NCBI GenBank assembly: GCA_963723455.1
Contig: CAVRQM010000003.1
Coordinates: 186,001 to 250,000, forward strand
Length of the DNA: 64,000 bases
Direction of reading: 5' to 3'
Source: CAVRQM01 sp963723455
GTDB lineage: Bacteria; Pseudomonadota; Alphaproteobacteria; Acetobacterales; Acetobacteraceae
Under the pieces are notes generated by a model. It was given only the letters and a program-made list of their open reading frames with translations. It had not been told where the DNA came from and searched no databases. A program made the translations under genes and the position numbers. This document shows positions 1 through 7,395 of the stretch, piece after piece (within the stretch, counting starts at the first letter, position 1; every line of letters begins with the position of its first letter).

Positions 1-2
1 AG

Positions 3-278
3 ATCAGCCAGATCACCCATCGCGGCACCGCGTTCGAGCGCGGGATGCTGTTCTGGCGCTGGACGATGGGTTTCAACGCGACCGCCGAATCGATCCATCG
101 CTGGGCATGGTGGTTCGCCGTGCTCTGCCCGATCACCGGCGGTATCGGCATCCTGCTGACCGGCACGGTGGTGGACAACTGGTTCCTTTGGGGCGTCAAG
201 CACGGCATAGCCCCGGCCTATCCGGCGGTGTTCCCCAACGTCGTCGATCCCGGCCACCTGCAGGGAGCGGTGCAATGA
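3..278 (+). CDS. pufM: Photosynthetic reaction centre M subunit, C-terminal part
   Basis: The 3' end of the gene for the M subunit of the type II (quinone) photosynthetic reaction centre, an integral membrane protein that binds bacteriochlorophyll, quinone and the non-haem iron with the L subunit. The visible 91 residues begin in the conserved region ITHRGTAFERG and continue through FWRWTMGFNATAESIHRWAWW, a block characteristic of PufM; one further transmembrane helix (about residues 36-58 of the fragment) follows. The 5' end lies outside the window. The stop codon overlaps the pufC start (ATGA), so the two are translationally coupled as in puf operons. Confidence 0.93.
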   Translation: MSQITHRGTAFERGMLFWRWTMGFNATAESIHRWAWWFAVLCPITGGIGILLTGTVVDNWFLWGVKHGIAPAYPAVFPNVVDPGHLQGAVQ

Positions 279-1426
279 GCTTCCGGCTCAATCTCGGGAT
301 CGGCCTGTGCGTGGTCGTGGGCGTGGGCGTGCTGCTGACCTTCGAGCGGCCGCCGGTGGACGTGGTGCAGCGCGGATGGCGCGGCCTCGCCATGCAGGAG
401 GTGTTCAACCCGCGCACCATCAAGGCCGAGCTGGTGACCAACCAGGTGCCGCAGCCGGATCCGCCGCAGGATCCAGCAGGCCAGCCGTCGTCGGCCGTGT
501 ACCAGAACGTGCAGGTGCTGGGCAAGCTGGACGCCAACGAGTTCCTGCGCCTGATGGGCGCCATCACCAACTGGGTGTCGCCGCAGCAAGGCTGCAACTA
601 CTGCCATAATCCCGAGAACCTGGCCGACGACTCGCTGTACACCAAGCGGGTGGCGCGGCGGATGCTGCAGATGGTCGCGCACATCAACGGCAGCTGGCAG
701 AACCATGTCGGCGGCGTCGGCGTCACCTGCTACACCTGCCACCGCGGCAATCCGGTGCCCTCGCAGATCTGGTTCGCCGACCCCGGCCGCGCGCATTTCA
801 ACGGCATGGTGCAGGAATACACCAGCAAGAACCACCCGAACCCCAGCATCGACGATTCCTCGCTGCCGCGCGACGTGTTCACGCCATTCCTGGACCAGGC
901 GCAGAGCATCCGCGTGCAGGCCAGCACGCCGCTGCCGACCGGCGATCTGCACTCGATCAAGCAGACCGACTGGACTTATGGCCTGATGATCCATTTCGCC
1001 GAATCGCTCGGCGTGAACTGCACCTATTGCCACAATACCCGAGCCTTCTCGGACTGGAGCCAGAGCACGCCGCAGCGGGTCAGCGCGTGGTACGGCATCC
1101 GCATGGTGCGTGACCTCAACACCGAGTATCTGAGCCCGCTGCGCGTGCAGTTCCCGCATAACCGCCTGGGCGTGCTGGGCGACTCGCCAAAGGTCAACTG
1201 CGCGACCTGCCATCAGGGCGTGTACAAGCCGCTGTTCGGCGTCAGCATGCTGCAGGCCTACCCGGAACTGGGCGCGAACAGCCCGATCGCCGCCGTCGCG
1301 GTCGTCCCCGCCCCCGCCGCGCCTGCGGCCCCCGCCGCTGCGCCAGCCGCCGCACCCGCCCCGGCTCCCGCGGCCGCCCCGACGCCGGCCCCGGCCCCGG
1401 CCCCGACCCCGGCCAAGACGCCTTAG
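275..1426 (+). CDS. pufC: Reaction centre tetraheme cytochrome c subunit
   Basis: Tetraheme cytochrome subunit that sits on the periplasmic face of the reaction centre and re-reduces the photo-oxidised special pair. The 383-residue product has an N-terminal hydrophobic segment (about residues 6-22) and four c-type haem motifs: CNYCH (Cys107), CYTCH (Cys152), CTYCH (Cys249) and CATCH (Cys309). The haems fall in the usual two pairs. A Cys lies inside the hydrophobic segment (residue 12), but no convincing lipobox is seen, so the membrane anchor is probably an uncleaved helix. The last ~45 residues are a low-complexity Ala/Pro tail, longer than the typical end of PufC. The start overlaps the pufM stop by 4 bases. 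Confidence 0.95.
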   Translation: MSFRLNLGIGLCVVVGVGVLLTFERPPVDVVQRGWRGLAMQEVFNPRTIKAELVTNQVPQPDPPQDPAGQPSSAVYQNVQVLGKLDANEFLRLMGAITNWVSPQQGCNYCHNPENLADDSLYTKRVARRMLQMVAHINGSWQNHVGGVGVTCYTCHRGNPVPSQIWFADPGRAHFNGMVQEYTSKNHPNPSIDDSSLPRDVFTPFLDQAQSIRVQASTPLPTGDLHSIKQTDWTYGLMIHFAESLGVNCTYCHNTRAFSDWSQSTPQRVSAWYGIRMVRDLNTEYLSPLRVQFPHNRLGVLGDSPKVNCATCHQGVYKPLFGVSMLQAYPELGANSPIAAVAVVPAPAAPAAPAAAPAAAPAPAPAAAPTPAPAPAPTPAKTP

Positions 1427-1446
1427 GCCGGGCCGGGCCGGGCCGG
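1426..1446 (+). repeat. GGCCG tandem repeat at the pufC stop codon
   Basis: Four consecutive GGCCG units begin on the last base of the pufC stop codon. Together with the CCGGCC-rich coding repeats of the Ala/Pro tail just upstream they can form G+C-only stems. No T-run follows, so this is not a typical intrinsic terminator; it may slow or protect puf mRNA ends. Function is a guess. Confidence 0.5.
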
Positions 1447-1523
1447 ACGCGGCACGACGCCTGGACATTTTCCGGGACGCGCTATCTGATGCTGACTGCG
1501 TCCCTGAAAGAAACGGAGAAGTC

Positions 1524-1907
1524 ATGAAGCTCGCGCGGATGGTCCAGGCCCTCGCCCTCGCAGCATGCGTCGCCCCGGCCCTGCCGACAGCGGCATCGGC
1601 CGCCGGGGATGCGGCGGCTGGCAAGGTGATCTTCAACAGGTGCCTGGTCTGCCACACCATCGAGCCGGGCAAGTGGAAGATCGGCCCGAGCCTGTGGGGT
1701 GTGGTCGGCCGCCCGTCGCACAGCCTGCCGGGCTTCAACTACTCGAACGCGATGAAGAACTACAACGTGGTCTGGACCCCCGACGCGCTGGATCATTACC
1801 TGACCGCGCCGATGAAGGTGGTTCCCGGCACGCGGATGATCTTCCCCGGTCTGCCGAACCCGACCGACCGGCAGAATGTCATCGCCTATCTCGAAACCCT
1901 GAAGTAG
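1524..1907 (+). CDS. Class I c-type cytochrome (cytochrome c2-like)
   Basis: Small periplasmic electron carrier of 127 residues. A signal peptide occupies about residues 1-26 (hydrophobic core LALAACVAPAL, ending ASA-A). The mature part has a single haem site CLVCH (Cys40) and a probable Met axial ligand in GTRMIFPG near residue 100, an arrangement typical of class I cytochromes c. An AAACGGAGAAG ribosome-binding region precedes the ATG. Its place 97 bases after pufC makes it a plausible soluble donor to PufC, like cytochrome c2, but it could equally serve respiration. It is followed by a strong hairpin that closes the operon. Confidence 0.8.
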   Translation: MKLARMVQALALAACVAPALPTAASAAGDAAAGKVIFNRCLVCHTIEPGKWKIGPSLWGVVGRPSHSLPGFNYSNAMKNYNVVWTPDALDHYLTAPMKVVPGTRMIFPGLPNPTDRQNVIAYLETLK

Positions 1908-1919
1908 CGCGCGACCCAC

Positions 1920-1964
1920 GGCGCGGACCGCCGCCGCGGCGGGGTCCGCGCCGGGTCTGCTTTT
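1920..1964 (+). terminator. Rho-independent terminator after the puf/cytochrome genes
   Basis: Perfect 10-base inverted repeat GGCGCGGACC (1920-1929) and GGTCCGCGCC (1943-1952) whose loop can itself pair (CCGCC/GGCGG), followed after a few bases by TTTT at 1961-1964. It lies 12 bases after the cytochrome c stop codon. Confidence 0.65.
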
Positions 1965-2036
1965 GATCGCGGCTTCATCCCTGGACGCGGCGATGGACGG
2001 ATTGTCCCGTCATGTCCTGCGATTCGGGATGGAACG

Positions 2037-3464
2037 ATGCACACGCACATGCTGATCGGCGCCGCCTCCGCGCCCGGCGAATCGTCACCCGAAAGCCTGT
2101 TCGATCCGCGCAGCGGCGAGACGGTCGCCACGCTGCCCGACGCGAGCGACGCGCAGGTCGATGCGGCCGTGGCCGCGGCGCGCGCCGCATTCGACGGCTG
2201 GTCGCGGACCGCGCCCGGCGAGCGCGCCACTGCCCTGCTCCGCATCGCCGACCGCATCGAGGCGCAGGCGGAGGCGCTGGCCGATCTGGAGTGCCGCAAC
2301 ACCGGCAAGCCGCGCCACGCCTTCCTGCGCGACGAAGTCCCGGCGATCGCTGACTGTTTCCGCTTCTTCGCCGGCGCCTGCCGCACCGGCACCGGGCCGC
2401 TCGCCGGCGAGTATCTGCCGGGTCACACCTCGATGCTGCGGCGCGACCCGGTGGGCGTGGTCGCGTCGATCGCGCCCTGGAACTATCCGCTGATGATGGC
2501 TGCCTGGAAACTGGCGCCGGCGATCGCCGCCGGCAATGCGGTGGTGATCAAGCCGTCGGAGATGACGCCGCTGAGCCTGTTGCACATGGGGCCGACATTC
2601 GCCGAACTGCTGCCGCCGGGCGTGGTGAACATCGTGCACGGACGCGGCGCCAGTGTCGGCCAGCATCTGATCGACCACCCGGACATCGACATGATCTCGC
2701 TGACCGGCGACGTCGGCACCGGGCGCAAGATGATCGCCGCCGCGGCGCGCGGCATCAAGCGCACGCATCTGGAGCTTGGCGGCAAGGCGCCAGTGATCGT
2801 GTTCGACGACGCCGACCTCGGCGCGGTCATCGAGGGATTGCGGACCTTTAGCTACTACAACGCCGGCCAGGACTGCACCGCCGCCTGCCGCGTCTATGCT
2901 GGTGCGGCGATCTATGACCGTCTGGTCGCCGACCTCGCGACCGCCGCCGCATCGCTGCGCTTCGGCGAGGCGGATGACAGCGCCAACGAGATCCCGCCGC
3001 TGATCTCCGCCCGCCAACGCGACCGCGTCGCCGGGTTCGTCGAGCGGGCGGCGGCATTGCCGCATGTGCAGGTCGCCGCCGGCGGCAGGCCGGGGACGGG
3101 CGGCGGCTTTTTCTGGCAGCCCACGGTCATCGCCGGCGCGCTGCAGGCGGACGAGATCGTGCAGCGCGAGGTGTTCGGCCCCGTCGTTTCCGTCACGCGT
3201 TTCACCGAGGTCGAGCAGGCGGTGGCCTGGGCCAATGCCTCCGACTACGGCCTCGCATCGTCGGTGTGGTCGCGCGACGTGGGGCGCGCGATGGCCACCG
3301 CCGCGCGGCTGCGCTACGGCTGCACCTGGGTCAACTGCCATTTCATGTTGGTCAACGAAATGCCGCATGGCGGCCTGCGTCATTCGGGCTACGGCAAGGA
3401 TCTCTCGGCGCTTGCGCTGGAGGATTACTCGGTGGCGCGGCACGTCATGGTCAAGCTTGGGTGA
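2037..3464 (+). CDS. patD: Gamma-aminobutyraldehyde dehydrogenase
   Basis: NAD-dependent aldehyde dehydrogenase of 475 residues that oxidises 4-aminobutanal (from putrescine) to 4-aminobutyrate (GABA). It has the ALDH catalytic Glu in LELGGK (Glu246) and the catalytic Cys in the block YYNAGQDCTAACR (Cys280). That block, and the C-terminal run YGCTWVN with HGG and SGYGKD, closely match E. coli PatD/YdcW as I know it. The next gene starts inside its stop codon (GTGA), and the following genes are YdcT, S, U and V homologues, the same partners as in E. coli. Betaine-aldehyde dehydrogenase is the main alternative, but motif and context favour PatD. Confidence 0.88.
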   Translation: MHTHMLIGAASAPGESSPESLFDPRSGETVATLPDASDAQVDAAVAAARAAFDGWSRTAPGERATALLRIADRIEAQAEALADLECRNTGKPRHAFLRDEVPAIADCFRFFAGACRTGTGPLAGEYLPGHTSMLRRDPVGVVASIAPWNYPLMMAAWKLAPAIAAGNAVVIKPSEMTPLSLLHMGPTFAELLPPGVVNIVHGRGASVGQHLIDHPDIDMISLTGDVGTGRKMIAAAARGIKRTHLELGGKAPVIVFDDADLGAVIEGLRTFSYYNAGQDCTAACRVYAGAAIYDRLVADLATAAASLRFGEADDSANEIPPLISARQRDRVAGFVERAAALPHVQVAAGGRPGTGGGFFWQPTVIAGALQADEIVQREVFGPVVSVTRFTEVEQAVAWANASDYGLASSVWSRDVGRAMATAARLRYGCTWVNCHFMLVNEMPHGGLRHSGYGKDLSALALEDYSVARHVMVKLG

Positions 3465-4466
3465 GCGGGCCGGTCATCCGCCTCGCCGGCGTTCGCAAGG
3501 TCTTTCCCGGCTCGGCGTCCGCCGCCGTCGAGACGCTGGATCTGGACATCGCGGCCGGCGAGTTCTTCACCCTGCTCGGTCCGTCCGGCTCGGGCAAGAC
3601 GACGACGCTGCGGCTGATCGCCGGTTTCGAGCGGCCGGATGCCGGGCGGATCGAGCTTGACGGGGTGGACGTCGCGCGGCTGCCGCCCTATGCGCGCGAT
3701 GTCAACACGGTGTTCCAGGACTACGCGCTGTTCCCGCACATGAGTCTGCGCGACAACGTTGCGTACCGGCTTGCGCGCGCGGCGCGTGGCGGAACGCGAG
3801 GCGGTGCGGCGAGCCGAGGAGGCATTGGCGACGGTGCGGCTGGAGGGGTTCGCCGCGCGCCGCCCCGGGCAGCTGTCGGGCGGCCAGCGGCAGCGCGTGG
3901 CGCTGGCGCGGGCCATCGTCAACCGCCCGCGCGTGCTGCTGCTGGACGAGCCGCTGGGCGCGCTGGATCTGCAACTGCGCCACCAGATGCAGGTCGAACT
4001 GAAGGCGTTGCAGCAATCCACCGGCATCACCTTCCTGTACGTCACGCACGACCAGGAGGAAGCGCTGACCATGAGCGATCGCGTGGCGGTGTTCAATCAC
4101 GGCCGCATCGAGCAGACAGGCACGCCTTATGCGCTGTACGAGCGGCCGGCAAGCGCGTTCGTGGCGGCGTTCATCGGCGTCAGCAACCTGCTGCGGCGCG
4201 ACGGGCAGACGCTGGTGCTGCGGCCGGAAAAGGTTGTGCTGAGCGACGCGGCGCTGGACGGTTTCGACAGCCAGCCCGCGGTGGTGCGCAGCGCCAGCTA
4301 TCTCGGGCCGTTCACGCGCTATGACGTGGAGCTGGCCGACGGCACCGCGCTGTCGGTCCTGGAACAGAACGTGGCCGCGTGCGACGGCCCGCGGCTGCGG
4401 CCGGGCGAAGCGGTGCGGGCGGGCTGGCGGCTTGATGCGGCGAGCGTATTGGCAACAGGGGAGTGA
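3461..4466 (+). CDS. Polyamine ABC transporter ATPase, YdcT/PotA-like (one frameshift)
   Basis: ATP-binding subunit of a spermidine/putrescine-family importer. Walker A GPSGSGKTT, Q-loop in VFQDYALFPHMS, signature LSGGQRQR, Walker B LLLDEPLGALD and the switch His in VTHDQEEA are all present, and a short TOBE-like domain occupies the last ~90 residues. The reading frame changes near 3766: removing one C from GCGTACCGGC restores NVAYGLRARRVAE. The gene length is 3n+1, so a single extra base explains everything, and the corrected product (~334 residues) is full length. The start is GTG, overlapping the patD stop. This is probably a sequence error rather than a dead gene. Confidence 0.85.
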
Positions 4467-5614
4467 TGGCGATGCGGCAACGATGGGTTTCGCGCGCGGG
4501 TCTGGCGGTATCTCTGCTGCTGCCGCTGGCGCAGGCGCAGGCCGCCGAACAGATGGCGACCGCCATCGGCAAAGGCGAAGGCGCGCTCAACGTCGTGGCG
4601 TGGGAGGGCTACGCCGCCGATGACTGGGTCAAGCCGTTCGAGGCGGCGACCGGCTGCAAGGTCAACCGCAAATACGCCGGCAGCTCCGACGAGATGGTGG
4701 CGCTGATGCGGCAGGGCGGCGGGAGCCAGTACGACCTGGTCTCCGCCTCGGGCGACGCCACGCTGCGGCTGATCTACGGCCACAATGTCCAGCCGATCAA
4801 TCTGAAGCTGCTGACCAACTACGGCAATTTCATCCCCGACCTGAAATCGCCGCCGTTCAACACGGTCGGCGGCAAGCACTATGGCGTGTCGTACGAATGG
4901 GGCCCGAACACGCTGCTGTTCAACACGCAGAAGGTGAAGGGCACGCCCAATTCGTGGTCGGCGATCTATGACGCGCAGTACAAGGGGCTGATCACCGTTC
5001 CAGACAACCCGATCCAGATCGCCGACGCCGCGCTCTACATCGCCAGCACGCAGCCTGCGCTGAAGATCACCGACCCGTATGAGCTGACGCAGCCGCAGAT
5101 GGATGCGGCGGTGGCGCTGCTGAAGCAGCAGCGGTCGCTGATCAAGAAATACTGGGCGCTGGCTTCCGACGAGGTGGACCTGTTCAAGAACGGCGACGCG
5201 GTGATCGGCGCGGCCTGGCCGTACCAGACCATCACCCTGCAGCAGGCGAAGGTGCCGGTGTCCGAGACGCTGCCGAAGGAAGGCGTGACCGGCTGGGCGG
5301 ATAGCTGGATGATTTCGGCCAAGGCGCCGCATCGCAACTGCGCGTATCAGTGGATCAACTACGTGACGACGCCCAAGGTGCAGGCGCAGCAGGCGCTGAG
5401 CTTCGGCGAAACTCCGGCGAACACGCTGGCCTGCAAGGAGATGGACACGCTGCAGGCCGGTTCGTGCAGCCAGTACCACGCCAACGCCTCGGCCGATTAC
5501 TTCCACCAGATCCGGTTCTGGAAGACGCCGCGCGCGCAATGCGGCGCGGGGCGAGGCAATGACTGCCTGGATTACACCGCGTGGCAGAAGGCCTGGCAGG
5601 AGATCAAGGGCTGA
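4466..5614 (+). CDS. Polyamine ABC transporter substrate-binding protein, YdcS/PotD-like
   Basis: Periplasmic binding protein, about 382 residues, with a signal peptide (hydrophobic core LAVSLLLPLAQAQA, cleavage near AQA-A). The mature sequence begins LNVVAWEGYAADDWV, the usual PotD-family opening, and contains YEWGPNTLLFN. It presumably binds putrescine or a related polyamine and delivers it to the permeases encoded next. Start choice is ambiguous: GTG 4463, ATG 4466 or ATG 4472 are in frame; a CAGGGGAG Shine-Dalgarno at about 4456-4463 suits either ATG, and 4466 gives the one-base TGATG coupling to the ATPase. Confidence 0.88.
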   Translation: MAMRQRWVSRAGLAVSLLLPLAQAQAAEQMATAIGKGEGALNVVAWEGYAADDWVKPFEAATGCKVNRKYAGSSDEMVALMRQGGGSQYDLVSASGDATLRLIYGHNVQPINLKLLTNYGNFIPDLKSPPFNTVGGKHYGVSYEWGPNTLLFNTQKVKGTPNSWSAIYDAQYKGLITVPDNPIQIADAALYIASTQPALKITDPYELTQPQMDAAVALLKQQRSLIKKYWALASDEVDLFKNGDAVIGAAWPYQTITLQQAKVPVSETLPKEGVTGWADSWMISAKAPHRNCAYQWINYVTTPKVQAQQALSFGETPANTLACKEMDTLQAGSCSQYHANASADYFHQIRFWKTPRAQCGAGRGNDCLDYTAWQKAWQEIKG

Positions 5615-5648
5615 GCCTGGGCTCTTTGGACGACTGACATGCGGGAGA

Positions 5649-5722
5649 CCCTCACCCAACCCTCTCCCGGAGGGAGAGGGCTATCTTCCCCCTCTCCCGG
5701 CGGGAGAGGGTTGGGGTGAGGG
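5649..5722. repeat. REP-like palindromic element, copy 1
   Basis: A 74-base palindromic unit: CCCTCACCC, a CCCTCTCCCGG/GGGAGAGGG hairpin, a short spacer, a second CCCTCTCCCGG/GGGAGAGGG hairpin, and GGGTGAGGG. The two outer ends are also mutually complementary. A second copy lies at 29513-29590, again between two genes of an ABC-transporter operon. This looks like a REP/BIME-type extragenic repeat. Its last bases contain the GTG used to start the next gene. Confidence 0.85.
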
Positions 5723-6573
5723 CGTTGTGGCGCCGGCCGTGGCTGGCCACCTCCGGCTTCCTCGCGTTGCCGGCCGCGTGGTTCGTCGGGCTGTACCTGG
5801 CGGCGCTGGCGGCGATGTTCGCGTCGGCGTTCTGGCAGGTCGATTCGCTCAGCGGCGACATCATCCACAGTTTCACGCTCGGCAACTTTCGCGACGTGTT
5901 CGGCACAGCGGTCTATCGCACGGTGGCGCTGCGCACGATCGGGATCGCCGCGGCGGTGACGCTGACCGACGCGCTGCTGGCGTTTCCGTTCGCCTGGTTC
6001 ATGGTGCGCCATGCCGGACCACGGCTGCGCGGCGCGCTGCTGGCGCTGGTGATGGTGCCGCTGTGGTCGAGCTACCTGGCGCGCGTCTATGCTTGGCGGC
6101 TGATTCTGGCGCATGACGGGGTGCTGAACTGGACCCTTGCGCGCATCGGCCTCGGGCGCCTGGCGATCGCCTATTCCAACTGGGCGATGTGGATCGTGTT
6201 CAGCTACCTGTGGCTGCCGTTCATGATACTGCCGCTATTCGCAGCCCTCGAGCGCATTCCGCCCGCGCTGCTGGAGGCATCCGGCGACCTGGGCGCGCGC
6301 GGCGGGCGGACGCTGCGGCTGGTCGTGCTGCCGCTGGCGCTGCCGGGGCTGGTGGCCGGCTCGATCTTCACCTTCTCGCTGACGCTCGGGGACTATGTCT
6401 CGCCGATGCTGGTGGGCGGTCCGGGTTCGGATTTTATCGGCAATGTCGTCTATGCCAATGTCGGCGTGTCCAACAACATCCCGTTCGCCGCCGCCTATGC
6501 GACGGTGCCGCTGCTGGTGATGGCGCTGTACCTGCTGGCAGCGCGCGCCGCCGGCGCGTTCCGGGCGCTATGA
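5716..6573 (+). CDS. Polyamine ABC transporter permease, YdcU/PotB-like
   Basis: Inner-membrane permease of 285 residues with about six hydrophobic segments and the BPD transporter EAA-type loop around LLEASGDLGARGGRTLRLVVLPLA. It pairs with the next permease to form the channel for the YdcS-like binding protein. The annotated start, GTG at 5716, lies inside the terminal arm of a REP-like palindrome and has no separate Shine-Dalgarno other than the purine-rich repeat itself (GGGAGAGGG); TTG 5725 is an alternative start. Confidence 0.85.
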   Translation: MRALWRRPWLATSGFLALPAAWFVGLYLAALAAMFASAFWQVDSLSGDIIHSFTLGNFRDVFGTAVYRTVALRTIGIAAAVTLTDALLAFPFAWFMVRHAGPRLRGALLALVMVPLWSSYLARVYAWRLILAHDGVLNWTLARIGLGRLAIAYSNWAMWIVFSYLWLPFMILPLFAALERIPPALLEASGDLGARGGRTLRLVVLPLALPGLVAGSIFTFSLTLGDYVSPMLVGGPGSDFIGNVVYANVGVSNNIPFAAAYATVPLLVMALYLLAARAAGAFRAL

Positions 6574-6586
6574 GGCCAGGGGCGCC

Positions 6587-7372
6587 ATGACGGGCCGCGT
6601 CGTGCTCGCCTGCGTGGTGGTCGCCATCCTGGCGTTCCTGTTCGCGCCGATCGCCATCATCCTGCTGTACGCGTTTTCGGCCAGCAACATCCAGGGCTGG
6701 CCGATCACCGCCTTTTCGCTGCGCTGGTTCGCCGCCACCTGGGCCGACGAGGAGGTGCGCGGCGCGCTGCTGCTATCGGTCGAGATCGCTTCGGTGGCCA
6801 CCGTGCTGGCGGTGCTGCTGGGGACGCTGGCGGCGCTGGCGGTGCATCGGATGCGCAGTTTCGGGCGCGAGGTCGTGCAGTTCGCGGTGGTGCTGCCGAT
6901 CGCCCTGCCGGGCATCCTGACCGGGATGGCGCTGAACGCCTATTTCGTGTTCTGGAACATGCCGCTGTCGTTCCTGACCATCGTCATCGGCCATGCGACG
7001 TTCTGCATCGTCATCGTGTACAACAACGCCATCGCCCGGTTGCGCCGTTTGCCCGGCTCGTGGGCCGAGGCGTCGATGGATCTGGGCGCCGGGCCGTGGC
7101 GCACCTTCCGCCTCATCACGCTGCCGATGCTGGCCAGCGCGATGGGGGCGGGGGCGCTGCTGGCGTTTGCGCTGTCGTTCGACGAGGTGATCGTGACAAC
7201 GTTCACCGCCGGGGCGCAAACCACGCTGCCGCTGTGGATCTTCGGCGCGATCCGGCTGGGGCAGCATCTGCCGGAGGTGAACGTGCTGGTGTTCGCCATC
7301 ATTGCCCTGACCGCGTTGCCGGTGGTGCTGGCGCAGCGGCTCATGGGCGGGGCGGCGACGCTGCACCGCTAG
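6587..7372 (+). CDS. Polyamine ABC transporter permease, YdcV/PotC-like
   Basis: Second membrane subunit, 261 residues, with the PotC-type opening (one hydrophobic helix followed by an LYAFSAS-like stretch) and the EAA loop SWAEASMDLGAGPWRTFRLITLP. It lies 13 bases after the YdcU-like gene with a GGGGCGCC spacer. With the ATPase, binding protein and first permease it completes the importer. Confidence 0.88.
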   Translation: MTGRVVLACVVVAILAFLFAPIAIILLYAFSASNIQGWPITAFSLRWFAATWADEEVRGALLLSVEIASVATVLAVLLGTLAALAVHRMRSFGREVVQFAVVLPIALPGILTGMALNAYFVFWNMPLSFLTIVIGHATFCIVIVYNNAIARLRRLPGSWAEASMDLGAGPWRTFRLITLPMLASAMGAGALLAFALSFDEVIVTTFTAGAQTTLPLWIFGAIRLGQHLPEVNVLVFAIIALTALPVVLAQRLMGGAATLHR

Positions 7373-7395
7373 GAAACGAACCAGGAGAGGCGACA

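Noticed and set aside
1474..1504. GGGACGC/GCGTCCC inverted repeat between pufC and the cytochrome gene
   Set aside because: The 17-base loop is long, there is no T-run and the arms are only seven bases; it may be chance in such GC-rich DNA.
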